Assembly: GCF_021596505.1 (NCBI RefSeq)
Contig: NZ_PJIZ01000009.1
Span: 1 to 64,000 of the forward strand
DNA length: 64,000 bases
Origin: Nostoc sp. CMAA1605
Lineage (GTDB): Bacteria; Cyanobacteriota; Cyanobacteriia; Cyanobacteriales; Nostocaceae
Reading direction: 5' to 3'
Each line of letters begins with the position of its first letter. Position 1 is the stretch's first letter. Both the position numbers and the translations under genes were made by a program. Shown piece by piece: positions 35,482-45,220 of the stretch. The notes below the pieces were generated by a model that made no database searches, had not been told where the DNA came from, and was given only the letters and a program-made list of their open reading frames with translations.

Positions 35482-37067
35482 TAATATTGTTCTGGTGTAC
35501 TAGGTAGAGAAACTGTCCTGTGTAATGTTTGGTTTTGCAGTAGGAAACTGTGAGTAATATTAATCTGACTGAGAAAATCGATATCGTGGGAAATTACCCA
35601 AAGCGCACCGTGATATTCATTGATAGCTGAAATCATTTGTTCGACAGTTTCAATATCTAAATTATTGGTTGGTTCATCCAGAATTAAGAGGTCAATTTCT
35701 GAGATACTGATAATTGCGATCGCCAACCTCGCTAATTCACCTCCACTCAACACAGAAGCAGATTTATTGACATCATCATATTTAAACAAGAAATGTCCTA
35801 GTTGCTGACGTAATTGCTGATAGTTCAGACTAGGGTTAGCAGTCTGCATATTTTCTAAAATCGTCTGTTGTCGATTGACTATTTGATATGTTTGGTCGAG
35901 ATATACAGCTTTCATTCCCATTGCTAGGGAAACCTCACCAGACTGAAAAACTGCTGTTGCTGCTTCCGGTTCTAGAATTGCTTTGACTAGACTAGATTTA
36001 CCAGAGCCATTTGCACCGATAATAGAAAAGCGATCACCAGATGATATGTGCAGTTGAATATTTTGAATCAGCAACCGTTCCGATACCCAAAGATTTGCAC
36101 CCTCGATATTGATCAGATTTTTGTGCTTGTGGCTTTTCTCTTCTAGCTGAATACTGGTAACTTTTGAAGTCTTGACCTTAGTATCAACAAAGTTTTGGGT
36201 AGCTTTTGCTACAGCTAAATCATGTTTCTTTTTCGTATTCCCAGTAGAGGATTCAGCTTTGGTTTTAATCAGTCCAGCTGACATTCTATCAACACTACCA
36301 CTTAAAAACTTATTTCTCCCATTGCGTTGAGCCTGCGCCGCGCGTTGCTGTTCTTGCATCGCCGCAGTTTGGACACGCTTGAGTTCTTTTCTGGCTACTT
36401 CGTGCGATCGCACTGCTGCATCTAATTCTATTTGTTTTTGCTCCCGATAATACGAAAAATTTCCGCCATAGACTTTTAAACCAATAGGTGTAAGTTCCCA
36501 AGTTACATCTGTTACTTGATCTAAGAAAAATGGTTTGTGGGAGACAATCACAAACGCACCAGAAAAATCTAAAAGAAACTGTCTTAAGCTTTCTAAAGTG
36601 TGTAAGTCTAGATGATTTGTCGGTTCATCCAGCAAGAGTAAATCTGGCTGTTGAGATAAACCAATGGCTAAAAAGAGCTTCGTCAATTCACCACCACTCA
36701 AATTATTGATGGGTAAATTCAAATCAATAGCTGTGTGTAATTGTGTCTGGATAATTTCCGTAATTATCCACCATTCATCAGCGATATAACTTAAGAAATC
36801 TAGGACTGTATCTTTGTTGATTTCTGGTTTAATAGTGCTGATTTGGGGCAAATAATATATAGAACCACTTCTTACTACTGAACCTAAGCTGGGATAAATT
36901 TGACCAGCCATGATTTTGAGGAGAGTAGACTTACCAACACCATTTTTACCAACTAAAGCAATGCGTTGACCTTGTTCAATGCTGAGATGAATACCTGCAA
37001 ACAAAGTCCTCTCTAAGCTGAGTTCATAAGCTAAATTCTCAGCTAATAATATTGATTTTTTCTGCAT
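35457..37067 (-). CDS. ABC-F family ATP-binding protein
   Basis: A 536-residue soluble protein with two ABC ATPase domains and no membrane part. The first has Walker A GKNGVGKST, signature LSGGELTKL and LLLLDEPTNHLD; the second has GANGSGKSS, LSGGELARL and LLILDEPTNNLD. The charged linker between them contains AQRNGRNKFLSG and a Lys-rich stretch. ABC-F proteins act on the ribosome; some protect it from antibiotics (Vga/Msr/Lsa type), others aid normal translation. The short size and the linker are reminiscent of the antibiotic-protection group, but this is not certain. The ATG at 37067 has GAGG 10 bases upstream; the TTG at 37076 is too close to it. Confidence 0.92.
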   Translation of the reverse strand: MQKKSILLAENLAYELSLERTLFAGIHLSIEQGQRIALVGKNGVGKSTLLKIMAGQIYPSLGSVVRSGSIYYLPQISTIKPEINKDTVLDFLSYIADEWWIITEIIQTQLHTAIDLNLPINNLSGGELTKLFLAIGLSQQPDLLLLDEPTNHLDLHTLESLRQFLLDFSGAFVIVSHKPFFLDQVTDVTWELTPIGLKVYGGNFSYYREQKQIELDAAVRSHEVARKELKRVQTAAMQEQQRAAQAQRNGRNKFLSGSVDRMSAGLIKTKAESSTGNTKKKHDLAVAKATQNFVDTKVKTSKVTSIQLEEKSHKHKNLINIEGANLWVSERLLIQNIQLHISSGDRFSIIGANGSGKSSLVKAILEPEAATAVFQSGEVSLAMGMKAVYLDQTYQIVNRQQTILENMQTANPSLNYQQLRQQLGHFLFKYDDVNKSASVLSGGELARLAIAIISISEIDLLILDEPTNNLDIETVEQMISAINEYHGALWVISHDIDFLSQINITHSFLLQNQTLHRTVSLPSTPEQYYQELLSNS

Positions 37068-37576
37068 TCTGATCAAACCTCAATATGCAAGCTTCCACCC
37101 GTTTGTGCAAGTAATCACGGGCAGATAATACGAACAAAAAACCGAGCCGCAAAAACTTACCATGCGACTGAATCTAGAATTGCATCAAGTTTGTAGTAAG
37201 GACTTTAGTCATCTGCAAAATCAGGACTAAAGTCCTTACTACGAACGGCAAAAAATCTTGTTAGCTCATGATTATTGTGAAGTAACTTGTCAAATTATGT
37301 CGTGTTGATTAGTTTTTGACGCTTGTTGGCGATAAGCAACAGTAATTAGTTACTACTTCATTGCAGCTATTTCACTGGAGGTTTGAGTACGGACTACAGT
37401 GTAACACAAAAACATCTCGAAAATGTAGGAAGAGAAGTCTAAACTTACTTTTTTGCGTCTTGGTGGATCATCAACATTGTCAACAATGTGATTCAAATGC
37501 AACCGCCTTTACTAGCTTAAGTGTATTTACGCAATACACAACAAACCTACCCTATTACACTTATCGTGCTGGAATT
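37068..37576. other. Intergenic region between divergent genes
   Basis: It holds the promoters of ABC-F (minus) and a kinase (plus), plus the hairpin repeat at 37189-37246. The kinase frame is open upstream to 37361, but the encoded 72 residues are Cys-rich and unlike a kinase N-terminus, so I treat them as untranslated. Confidence 0.5.
37189..37246. repeat. Dispersed hairpin repeat, simple form
   Basis: A 58-base element with ends GTTTGTAGTAAGGAC and GTCCTTACTACGAAC. It belongs to the family seen at 3546, 9764 and 60256. Confidence 0.9.
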
Positions 37577-39403
37577 ATGACTATCTATCCTGATTTCGAT
37601 CAACATGGCTATCAAATTTTGCAAGAATTGGGACGCAACCGAGAAGGAGGAAGGATTACTTGGCTAGCATCAGATGTAAAGACAACACAACAAGTAGTAT
37701 TAAAGCAGTTTTGCTTTGCTCAATTTGGTTCTAGTTGGTCTGGGTTTGAGGCGCATCAACGGGAAATTCAGATACTACAAGGACTTGCTCATCCTGGTAT
37801 TCCCAAATACATGGGTTCTTTCGCCACATCCGATGGTTTTTGTTTGGTGCAAGAATATATTAACGCGCCATCTTTGGCAGAAGCTCGGAAATTTACACCA
37901 GCAGAAATCAAACAAATTGCTATTAATGCTTTAAAAATTCTCGTATATCTGCAAAATCTACAACCGCCAGTTATTCATCGGGATATTAAACCGGAAAATA
38001 TTTTGGTAGATGAAGCACTCAACGTTTATTTAATTGACTTTGGCTTTGCGCGTATAGATAGCGGGGAAGTTGCGGGGAGTAGTGTATTTAAGGGTACTCC
38101 CGGTTTTATTCCACCAGAACAAATGTTTAAACCAACAAAAGCTACGGATTTGTATGCTTTGGGTACAACTTTGATTTGCTTGTTGACACAAATCAAGTCA
38201 CCAGAAATAAGGGAGTTGTGCGATCGCAATAATCCATATTTAATTAAATTTAGTCATCTTCTACCTAAATTAAGTCTACGGTTTCTGAGTTGGTTGGAAA
38301 ACATGGTACAACCAGAACAGGACAAACGCTTTGCTAATGCACAAGCAGCTTTAGCAGCACTCCAAGCACTGGATGTGATGCGCGTACCAGGAGTTGATTT
38401 CAGTGAAACAGTGCTGAAATTTAAAGCTAACCGATTAGGAGAAAAGCTAACGCAAAGCTTCACAGTTGAAAATACAATTCCAGAGACTTTATTACAAGGT
38501 AGATGGGAAGTTGCACCCCATCCTCATGATCCACCACATACACCAGATTCCCATGCTTGGATTTTGGTGACACCTGCTGAGTTTAAAGGGAATCATACTC
38601 GCTGTCAGGTTCAGGTAGATACGAGTAAATTAATGGCAGATAAGCAGTATAAACGTCAACTAATACTGCACAGTAATGCTTACCCAGAGAATCACACTTT
38701 AACAGTGAAGGTGCAAACTGCTACTTTACCCATTGAAAAGCTAGCAATACCTTATGCTTGGCTTGTTGGTGTGTTGCTAATTTGTATTATTGCATCAGCA
38801 TCTATGACTTGGTTTATAACTGTTGTCGGTTTATCGGCAGTCAAGGAGGCAATTATAGCTGCTATGTTTGGTGCAGTAATTGGTGGTTTGGTAGGGATGA
38901 CCATTGGGGCGATAATTGATTGCATACTCTATTTCCTTGATTTCCAGGGAATACCAAGAACACTGATTATAACTGCGATTGGAACTGTTCTTGGGCTACC
39001 ACTCGGTTCTGTTCAGGCATTATTAAGTAGTTACAATAGCATTGGAATTGGCATTGGAATTGGAATTAAAATTGGAATTGGCATTGGAATTGGAATTTGG
39101 ATTCTATTTATATTTTGGGCTGTATTATGGGCTAGTATTGTTGGCAAAGATAGACACTACGATCATACAAATCCTAGATACCTCTATAATAAATGGATTG
39201 ATATATTGCTGTCTTTCCTTACAGCAATATTAGGAACAAGCTTCGGAATTATTTGTATAATTAACTTTTTCAATCCCTACATTCTATTAGCACTAGCAGG
39301 AACAGGATTGCCCTTGATAAGTATGTTGCTTTATCCCGCCTTCAAAAGACGCAGATTAATAGCTCAATATCGCCAGTCTGAAAAATCTTTAATTGAACCA
39401 TAG
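37577..39403 (+). CDS. Membrane Ser/Thr protein kinase with repeat-built helix
   Basis: A 608-residue kinase. The N-terminal catalytic domain has a loose nucleotide loop (GRNREGGRITWLA, residues 19-31), Lys43 in VVLKQF, HRDIKPEN (Asp136) and DFGFAR (Asp154), so it should be active. After about residue 265 comes a beta-rich domain of about 120 residues (FKANRLGEKLTQSFTVENTIPETLLQG...), then several membrane helices from about residue 393 to the end (WLVGVLLICIIASASMTWF; AAMFGAVIGGLVGMTIGAII; and others). One helix, residues 489-508, is a run of Gly-Ile built by a DNA repeat. The ATG at 37577 begins MTIYPDF; a longer frame to 37361 lacks support. Confidence 0.9.
   Translation: MTIYPDFDQHGYQILQELGRNREGGRITWLASDVKTTQQVVLKQFCFAQFGSSWSGFEAHQREIQILQGLAHPGIPKYMGSFATSDGFCLVQEYINAPSLAEARKFTPAEIKQIAINALKILVYLQNLQPPVIHRDIKPENILVDEALNVYLIDFGFARIDSGEVAGSSVFKGTPGFIPPEQMFKPTKATDLYALGTTLICLLTQIKSPEIRELCDRNNPYLIKFSHLLPKLSLRFLSWLENMVQPEQDKRFANAQAALAALQALDVMRVPGVDFSETVLKFKANRLGEKLTQSFTVENTIPETLLQGRWEVAPHPHDPPHTPDSHAWILVTPAEFKGNHTRCQVQVDTSKLMADKQYKRQLILHSNAYPENHTLTVKVQTATLPIEKLAIPYAWLVGVLLICIIASASMTWFITVVGLSAVKEAIIAAMFGAVIGGLVGMTIGAIIDCILYFLDFQGIPRTLIITAIGTVLGLPLGSVQALLSSYNSIGIGIGIGIKIGIGIGIGIWILFIFWAVLWASIVGKDRHYDHTNPRYLYNKWIDILLSFLTAILGTSFGIICIINFFNPYILLALAGTGLPLISMLLYPAFKRRRLIAQYRQSEKSLIEP
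39041..39099 (+). repeat. Coding microsatellite-like repeat (ATTGGA/ATTGGC)
   Basis: About ten copies of a six-base unit (ATTGGA, ATTGGC, AATTGG phase) inside the kinase gene encode alternating Gly and Ile in a membrane segment. Because the unit is six bases, copy changes would keep the frame. Confidence 0.9.
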
Positions 39404-39409
39404 TCAAAA

Positions 39410-39444
39410 CAGAGGAGCGACTTCTTAAAGAAGTCGCTCCTCTG
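39410..39444. terminator. Strong hairpin after the kinase gene
   Basis: A perfect 16-base-pair inverted repeat (CAGAGGAGCGACTTCT / AGAAGTCGCTCCTCTG) with a three-base loop lies seven bases after the kinase stop codon. It has no T run, so it may be a terminator, a stability element or a short mobile repeat. Confidence 0.65.
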
Positions 39445-39548
39445 ATCATGGGTGTAAGAATTCAGATCACCTTTTTCAATCCCTTCATTTATTGCAATAT
39501 TCTCAATGATAAAATGAATGCAGAAATAATTGATGCAGTATTGATTCT

Positions 39549-40271
39549 ATGACCATTGCCCAAGAATTAGAATTGCAAGCAGACATCTCGCAAGATGTCA
39601 TATTTCCCCCTGGTGACTTATATAGTGATGAGCCTCCCTTGGAAACAGAACTACATCTAAGACAAATCATCCTACTTTTACAATGTCTCGAATGGTTATG
39701 GCGAGATAGAAATGATTTTTATGCGGTGGGAAACCTGACAATTTACTACAGTCCCCGCCAGAAAAAATCAGAATATTTCCGAGGCCCAGATTTTTTTGTG
39801 GTGTTGGGAACTGAACGCAAAACCCGAAAGAGTTGGGTGGTTTGGGAAGAAGAAGGTAAATATCCCAATGTTATCTTAGAAATTCTCTCGGACTCAACAG
39901 CAAAAACAGACAAAGGGTTAAAAAAAGAAATATATCAAGATACCTTCCGTACCCCTGATTATTTTTGGTTCGACCCCCATACATTAGAGTTTGCAGGATT
40001 TCATTTAGTAGATGGAGAATATCACCCTCTACAAGCAAATGCACAAGGATATTTATGGAGTCATCAGTTAGGGTTGTATTTGGGAGTTTATGATGGTCTA
40101 TTGCGGTTTTTTACGCAAGATGGAGAACTAGTTCCCACACCTGAAGAAACGGCTGAACAAGCACAACAACAAGCTGAACAGGCACAACAACAAGCTGAAC
40201 AAGCACAACAACAAGTAGCACGGTTAGCCGCAAAATTGCGGGAATTAAATATCGATCCAGATGCAATTTGA
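39549..40271 (+). CDS. Uma2 family (DUF820) protein
   Basis: A 240-residue Uma2-type protein. The middle is the restriction-endonuclease-like fold (DFYAVGNLTIYY, RGPDFFVVLGTERKTRKSWVVWEEEGKYPNVILEILSDSTAKTDK); the D..., E-x-L/V, K pattern fits a PD-(D/E)XK nuclease. The family is hugely expanded in cyanobacteria with unknown role. The C-terminal 45 residues are a heptad-like coiled coil with an AEQAQQQ unit repeated three times, written in a 21-base DNA repeat (about 40152-40214). It is convergent with the tRNA nucleotidyltransferase gene. Confidence 0.9.
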   Translation: MTIAQELELQADISQDVIFPPGDLYSDEPPLETELHLRQIILLLQCLEWLWRDRNDFYAVGNLTIYYSPRQKKSEYFRGPDFFVVLGTERKTRKSWVVWEEEGKYPNVILEILSDSTAKTDKGLKKEIYQDTFRTPDYFWFDPHTLEFAGFHLVDGEYHPLQANAQGYLWSHQLGLYLGVYDGLLRFFTQDGELVPTPEETAEQAQQQAEQAQQQAEQAQQQVARLAAKLRELNIDPDAI

Positions 40272-40293
40272 ATTGATATTTGTTCGATAATAG

Positions 40294-40337
40294 ATAAGAG
40301 GCGATCGCTCACTTAAAAATATGCGATCGCCTCTTAT
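40294..40337. terminator. HIP1-containing hairpin between convergent genes
   Basis: Arms ATAAGAGGCGATCGC and GCGATCGCCTCTTAT pair perfectly over 15 bases with a 14-base loop. It lies between the Uma2 and tRNA nucleotidyltransferase stop codons, and each arm contains the HIP1 octamer. Confidence 0.75.
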
Positions 40338-40365
40338 TTAGACAATCATTATTCTTCCTCTTCAG

Positions 40366-42117
40366 TTACACAGAATAATTTTTAGCTAGAAAATCTTCTG
40401 CTTCTACTTTATTCTTAATCACTCCATCTATAGTTGCAGCAAGTATTTCATCTAGTATTTGGCGAAACTGTGGACTAGGTTTATAGCCTATTTTTTTTAA
40501 ATCGTTACCATTTAATATTGGTTGAATATGAGATAAAACTGTTAAATAATGCCAAATTTTTTGTCTAATAATTCTATGACTAGCTATAGCAATTAAAATT
40601 AACATTTCTACATCATATTTACGTAGAAATTGCACTATTTGACTAGGTTGTTTTGATGTAGCTAAAAAGTCTGTAACCTCAGATTTGGCAGTGGCTAGTT
40701 TATGTAATCTTGCCAACATATCTTCTGGCAATTGCAGATTTTTCGCGACTTTATGCCGATATTTGGGCGCAAGATGAGCAATTAAAACTTCTAGGCGCAT
40801 TTGCCAAGGAATTAATTTTTGTTGGGTATCAAATCTGCGCCAACAGCGTTCTAATAAACGTAATTGGCGTAGAAGTTCATGATCTAATTTCAGAGTAGGA
40901 TGGATGCACTGTAACGCCCCTAAATCGTTGAGTAACTCTAAAGCTGATTCCCAGTAGGGGGCGGAGAGGATATATTTTAATTCGGCTTTGAGTCGAGTTT
41001 GCAAAGCGGGAGTTTTGCTGTTAGTTTGGGCTGTGCGGTCATACACGCCACTATTAATGGCATAGCGGATATATTCTTCTGTGCGTGGTTCAATGGCAAA
41101 TCCAAACCGCACTGCAAAACGGACACCGCGATAAATGCGGGTAGGGTCTTCAATAAAGCTATTGGCGTGTAACACGCGAATTTGTTTGGCGGCTAAATCT
41201 AGTAACCCACCGAAGAAATCCAGTAATTCGCCTTCACGGGGAGAAGTTAAACGCAAAGCCAAGGCATTAATAGTAAAGTCGCGGCGGTATAAGTCTTGAC
41301 GTATAGAACTCGCTTCAACTTCAGGATTGGCGGCGGGGTAAGGATAAAATTCTGTTCTAGCGGTGGCGATATCCACCCATAAAGAATCTAATTCGGGGTC
41401 TTTGTGCCATAACAAAGCCGCAGTTTGAAAAGCACCATGAATTTCTAACCTAGCGGCGGGATAAATTTCTTGCAGTGCTTTGGCTAATTCTACCCCTGCA
41501 CCCACATCGGTAGTTTTATGGAAGCCGTCAACCACTAGGTCAATATCTGTAATCATCAAAGTTCCAGATGCAGCTTCCGCTAGTAGCAAGTCCCGCACTG
41601 CACCGCCGACTAAATAAAGATGCCAACCCCGTTGTTCTGCGGCTTGAGACGCTTTAGTCAGTAATTCCCAGAGTTGGGGAGTGAGACGGGACTGTAATTG
41701 AGTGCCTGGTGCTGGGTGCTGGGTGCTGAGTGCGGGTTGGGAATCAGCATTGATGATTTGGTACTCAGAACTTTGATGTAATTCCCTCAAAACATCAGTA
41801 CGGGTGACAATCCCAACTAATTGTCCATTATCTAATACAGGTAAACGACCAATATCATACGTCACCATTAACGACTCGATTTGAGGCAATGTCGTTTCTG
41901 GGGTAATCGTTTTTAAATTAATCGTCATGTAACCCTTGACTGGTGCATGACTAAAGCCGTGGTGAAAAGCAATATCTAAATCCCGACGAGAAATAATTCC
42001 CACTAATTGCCCTTCAGTATCCACCACAGATAAACCAGAGTGTCCATAGCGTAATAAGATGCGCTGGGCTTCTGCAATTGTGGTTTCTGGGCGAATGGTG
42101 CGGACTGGGGAGGACAT
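40366..42117 (-). CDS. CBS-domain tRNA nucleotidyltransferase (probable A-adding enzyme)
   Basis: A 583-residue protein. The N-terminal about 115 residues are two CBS domains ([19 protein letters not shown], then [24 protein letters not shown]). After a repeat-derived hinge (about 130-140) comes a class II nucleotidyltransferase head: [24 protein letters not shown] (metal Asp pair), [28 protein letters not shown], then a long helical tail. The start ATG overlaps the stop of the DHH gene (TAATG), so the two are translationally coupled. In other bacteria DHH, CBS and nucleotidyltransferase parts can be joined in one A-adding enzyme; that makes A-addition the likeliest role (inference). Confidence 0.9.
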   Translation of the reverse strand: MSSPVRTIRPETTIAEAQRILLRYGHSGLSVVDTEGQLVGIISRRDLDIAFHHGFSHAPVKGYMTINLKTITPETTLPQIESLMVTYDIGRLPVLDNGQLVGIVTRTDVLRELHQSSEYQIINADSQPALSTQHPAPGTQLQSRLTPQLWELLTKASQAAEQRGWHLYLVGGAVRDLLLAEAASGTLMITDIDLVVDGFHKTTDVGAGVELAKALQEIYPAARLEIHGAFQTAALLWHKDPELDSLWVDIATARTEFYPYPAANPEVEASSIRQDLYRRDFTINALALRLTSPREGELLDFFGGLLDLAAKQIRVLHANSFIEDPTRIYRGVRFAVRFGFAIEPRTEEYIRYAINSGVYDRTAQTNSKTPALQTRLKAELKYILSAPYWESALELLNDLGALQCIHPTLKLDHELLRQLRLLERCWRRFDTQQKLIPWQMRLEVLIAHLAPKYRHKVAKNLQLPEDMLARLHKLATAKSEVTDFLATSKQPSQIVQFLRKYDVEMLILIAIASHRIIRQKIWHYLTVLSHIQPILNGNDLKKIGYKPSPQFRQILDEILAATIDGVIKNKVEAEDFLAKNYSV

Positions 42118-43073
42118 TAAATCTCTGGCGGTGGGGGATGGGGAATTGAGGTTTTAATCCCATTGAGGAGTTGTTGCAAGGTATTTTGGGCATCGACACC
42201 GCGTAAATTCAAAGATGCCGCTTGAGAATGACCACCACCGCCCAAAGTTTGAAATAATTGGTCAAGATGCACACCCGGAATTTGCGATCGCCCGATAATT
42301 GTCAATCGAGATTCATCTTTATTGAGGGGATACTCACCAGCTAATAACAAAGCATCGATTTCTGTTAACTCAATTAATTGCGATGCTAAACTAGACAACC
42401 CAGGTACAAAGCTTTCTGTATTTAAAATTACCCAGGCGATAGTATAACCCCGTAAACACAAATATTCTAAGTTTTCTAAAGCTTCTTTGAGTAACCGTTG
42501 TAATTGCGGTGATAAACCAGGCTCACGATAGTTAGCAATTATACTTAAACTAGCACCCTGTTGCATTAACCAAGCCAACGCTAGGGCATCCCGTGGTGTA
42601 GATTGGTCGTAAGTCAGAGAACCAGTATCTACATGAATTCCTAAAGCCATTGCTGTAGCTTGGGACGAAGTGAGAGAGATATTTTGTTGTTGCAATTGTT
42701 CCACAATTAAAGTTGTGGTAGCCCCGACTGAAGAAATGTGAAATTGCGTCGCCGGAATATCTGAATCTTGCCCCAAGTGATGATCGTAGACTGTAATATG
42801 ATGAAGTTGTGGTAAATTTAACCACTCAGCAGCCTTACCCAAGCGATCGCGCTGTTGTGTATCCACCACCGTTACAGACCGAATTTTCTCAGGATTGACC
42901 GAACGCCTTTCAATCAGTGCATACTCATCGCGATGCAGTGCTAAAAAATCCCGTACAGGCGGATGTGCGCCGCCAGTCAACACAATTTTACTGCCAGGCA
43001 TCAAGCAAGTTAATCCGACTGCTGCGCCTAAAGCGTCAAAATCCGCCGTAGTATGACAAAGAATTAAGTCCAT
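42117..43073 (-). CDS. DHH/DHHA1 phosphoesterase
   Basis: A 318-residue DHH family protein. [14 protein letters not shown] (residues about 8-21) is the first metal motif; [14 protein letters not shown] and [13 protein letters not shown] (the DHH box, about 96-108) follow; [12 protein letters not shown] is the next. The C-terminal DHHA1 domain ends [15 protein letters not shown]. The family includes NrnA-type oligoribonucleases and pAp/cyclic dinucleotide phosphodiesterases. Its stop codon overlaps the start of the CBS-nucleotidyltransferase gene, so they work as a unit and may form the split version of a known fusion. Confidence 0.93.
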   Translation of the reverse strand: MDLILCHTTADFDALGAAVGLTCLMPGSKIVLTGGAHPPVRDFLALHRDEYALIERRSVNPEKIRSVTVVDTQQRDRLGKAAEWLNLPQLHHITVYDHHLGQDSDIPATQFHISSVGATTTLIVEQLQQQNISLTSSQATAMALGIHVDTGSLTYDQSTPRDALALAWLMQQGASLSIIANYREPGLSPQLQRLLKEALENLEYLCLRGYTIAWVILNTESFVPGLSSLASQLIELTEIDALLLAGEYPLNKDESRLTIIGRSQIPGVHLDQLFQTLGGGGHSQAASLNLRGVDAQNTLQQLLNGIKTSIPHPPPPEI

Positions 43074-43256
43074 AGTCGAGAGTCAAAAGTCAATGGTCAA
43101 TAGTCAACAGTCAACAATCAACTATTGACTTTGGACTATTAACTAAATTGTGACAATTTCTGCTAGGTTACAAATAGGGGTAAGAAACGGAAAGTGTCAG
43201 TGTCGCCCTTTACGATATTCTAACTTTAGTATTTCGCTGTCTTGGGAGAAGTCAAA

Positions 43257-43445
43257 ATGACCATAATATTCCAATTTGCTCTAGTTTCCCTAGTGTTGTT
43301 GTCTTTTGTGCTTGTAGTTGGTGTGCCTGTAGCCTATGCTACACCCCAAAGTTGGGTTGAATCTAAAAAGCTACTATGGCTTGGTTCAGGAGTTTGGATC
43401 GCTTTAGTGCTTTTAGTTGGGCTATTAAACTTTTTCGTAGTCTAA
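43257..43445 (+). CDS. psbZ: Photosystem II reaction centre protein Z
   Basis: A 62-residue protein of two membrane helices: [30 protein letters not shown] and [22 protein letters not shown], joined by the short QSWVESKKL loop. This is PsbZ (Ycf9), which sits at the PSII edge next to CP43 and influences PSII supercomplex stability. The ATG at 43257 has GGGAG upstream, so an in-frame TTG at 43242 is rejected. The hairpin at 43482-43556 follows. ribH comes next on the same strand, an arrangement common in cyanobacteria as far as I recall. Confidence 0.96.
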   Translation: MTIIFQFALVSLVLLSFVLVVGVPVAYATPQSWVESKKLLWLGSGVWIALVLLVGLLNFFVV

Positions 43446-43481
43446 GCCACAGAATACAGTTAAATAGCAACAAAACTCAAG

Positions 43482-43556
43482 GAGCAGGAAAGCCAACACC
43501 CAAGGTAAAAGAACAAATTGACTCTGTTCTTCACACCTAATTGTGCTTTCCTGCTC
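43482..43556. terminator. Long-range hairpin after psbZ
   Basis: The arms GAGCAGGAAAGC (43482-43493) and GCTTTCCTGCTC (43545-43556) are perfect inverted copies, 51 bases apart; the enclosed part has its own AAGAACA/TGTTCTT stem. It probably stabilises the psbZ mRNA 3' end or ends it before ribH. Confidence 0.65.
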
Positions 43557-43615
43557 TTCCACATTTACAGAAGAAATGTATATTGACAAAAGTATAGTGA
43601 AAGTAAGAGGCAGTC

Positions 43616-44194
43616 ATGGCAGTTTTTGAGGGAACTTTCGCTCAAACAGAACCTTTGCGTTTAGCATTGGTGATTGCTCGATTCAATGACCTTGTAACCA
43701 CAAAACTGCTAGCAGGATGTCAAGATTGTTTAAAACGCCACGGTGTTGATCCTGACCCAGAAGGCGATCAAGTAGATTATATTTGGGTTCCTGGTAGTTT
43801 TGAAGTACCACTGGTAGCGCGTCAGTTAGCTCTTTCGCACCGCTATGACGCAGTAATTTGTCTAGGTGCAGTCATTCGCGGTCAAACCCCCCATTTTGAC
43901 TATGTATCTTCAGAAGTAGCCAAGGGAATTGCTGCTGCTAGCTTTCAAACAGGAGTACCAGTGATTTTTGGCATTTTGACAGTAGATACCATGCAGCAAG
44001 CCCTAGAAAGGGCGGGGATTAAGAGTAATCATGGTTGGGACTATGCAATGAACGCGCTGGAAATGGCCAGCCTCATGCGGCAGTTACGCTCTAACTTAAA
44101 AGATGCTTACGCTCACAATCCCCAATCCTTACCAGCCTCTATTTCTGGTCACACCATCGGCAACCTCACCGCCGAATCTGAAGGCGTGGGGTGA
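43616..44194 (+). CDS. ribH: 6,7-dimethyl-8-ribityllumazine synthase
   Basis: A 192-residue enzyme of riboflavin synthesis that joins 5-amino-6-ribitylaminouracil and dihydroxybutanone phosphate. Motifs are [15 protein letters not shown] near the start, [63 protein letters not shown] and [18 protein letters not shown]. The last about 30 residues are a low-complexity extension. A GAGG ribosome site precedes the ATG. It has no other riboflavin gene nearby. The stop codon lies at the very edge of a bipartite STRR element. Confidence 0.97.
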   Translation: MAVFEGTFAQTEPLRLALVIARFNDLVTTKLLAGCQDCLKRHGVDPDPEGDQVDYIWVPGSFEVPLVARQLALSHRYDAVICLGAVIRGQTPHFDYVSSEVAKGIAAASFQTGVPVIFGILTVDTMQQALERAGIKSNHGWDYAMNALEMASLMRQLRSNLKDAYAHNPQSLPASISGHTIGNLTAESEGVG

Positions 44195-44297
44195 AGGAGG
44201 CAGGGGGCAGGGGAAGCAGGGGAAGCAGGGGAAGCATGGGAAGAAAAATACAATGCCCAATGCCCAATGCCCAATCCCTAGTCCCCAATCCCCATTT
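44195..44297. repeat. Bipartite STRR element after ribH
   Basis: The G-rich half (GGCAGGGGGCAGGGGAAGC, three AGCAGGGGA units) is followed by the C-rich half (AATGCCC and AATCCCC heptamers). The layout matches 12357, 19377 and 22643. Confidence 0.92.
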
Positions 44298-44353
44298 TCA
44301 CAAAACTAGTTGACAAATCAAAATAAACCTGTCATATTAATAAAGTAAGGTTT

Positions 44354-44425
44354 GCGGGTATAGCTCAGTGGTAGAGCGTCACCTTGCCAAGGTGAATGTC
44401 GCGCGTTCGAATCGCGTTACCCGCT
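44354..44425 (+). tRNA. trnG: tRNA-Gly (GCC)
   Basis: A 72-base cloverleaf: acceptor GCGGGTA/TACCCGC with discriminator T, D arm GCTC-AGTGGTA-GAGC, anticodon arm TCACC-TTGCCAA-GGTGA (anticodon GCC, glycine), variable loop ATGTC, T arm GCGCG-TTCGAAT-CGCGT. The 3' CCA is not encoded, so it must be added by the nucleotidyltransferases. Confidence 0.97.
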
Positions 44426-44808
44426 TTTAAAATATGCGATACAAAGCAGAGTGGTTGCTCAGGCTTAAGATTAAGTGTAACACTTTTTCAGCGATGTAAT
44501 TTGCTTTAATCCTGAACCCATAGAACTTACTATCTTGATAAAACTGCCTAAAAAATCAGAAGAAGCTACCGACGATACAGCCGAAAGCTGAATAAATAAT
44601 TTATTCTTAAGTGCAGGTTTAGTTAATGGGTTGTCTTGAGAGTGTTCGCCACGTAAGCTTAAAAAAGTACCAGATATATTAAAACTATCAATGCAATGTT
44701 TAAGAATACAGATAAAGAAATTCCTGATTTGATAGCTAGGATACTGATAAATACTGGATTGTTCATTTTGAACTTTGAATTTTGAATTTTGAATTGCTGA
44801 TAACGCTT
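44426..44808. other. Intergenic region after tRNA-Gly
   Basis: No gene is visible. A run of TTGAATTTTGAA repeats (44768-44796) lies just before the next gene and gives a false longer start for it. Confidence 0.45.
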
Positions 44809-45216
44809 GTGCAATCCCAAAAACCAGAAAAAATAGACTTTAATACCGAATATCCCTGTCCCTGTCGCCGCAAGGGACGGTTAGTCCCGATTACTCTGAC
44901 AGAAGCATTTGGATGCGATCGCTGTCAACAAATCTTTGTTGTGGAAGAGAATGGCCATGTACTAGAACAGCTTTCCACCACCTACCCCTACAAACGTGCT
45001 TGGCTGTGGACAGGGGGAAGTTGGCGAGTTGTTCACCCCAAATTAGGAGAAAGCTATTTACCCATAGCACTAGGGATTATTTTCGTGCTAGTGATTATAT
45101 GGCTACCATTAGCACTCAAATTCGCCAATGGTTCTGGCCTGATTAAATGGGCTATGGTGGCAGTATTGTTGGCAATTTTGCCAGCACTCATGGTCTGGCT
45201 TACCTACCGACGATAA
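44809..45216 (+). CDS. Small zinc-finger-like membrane protein
   Basis: A 135-residue protein (GTG start at 44809) with a Cys-rich N-terminal part (YPCPCRRKGRLVPITLTEAFGCDRCQQIFVVEENG), which can bind a metal like a zinc ribbon, and two membrane helices at the end (SYLPIALGIIFVLVIIWLPLAL and WAMVAVLLAILPALMVWLTY). I recognise no named family. It ends four bases before the ProA-like gene, so the two are likely co-transcribed. A longer frame from 44782 starts within a repeat and is less likely. Confidence 0.75.
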   Translation: MQSQKPEKIDFNTEYPCPCRRKGRLVPITLTEAFGCDRCQQIFVVEENGHVLEQLSTTYPYKRAWLWTGGSWRVVHPKLGESYLPIALGIIFVLVIIWLPLALKFANGSGLIKWAMVAVLLAILPALMVWLTYRR

Positions 45217-45220
45217 TTCA

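Noticed and set aside
37361-37576. 72-residue N-terminal extension of the kinase
   Set aside because: Cys-rich, non-kinase sequence with no start signal; the kinase begins properly at ATG 37577.
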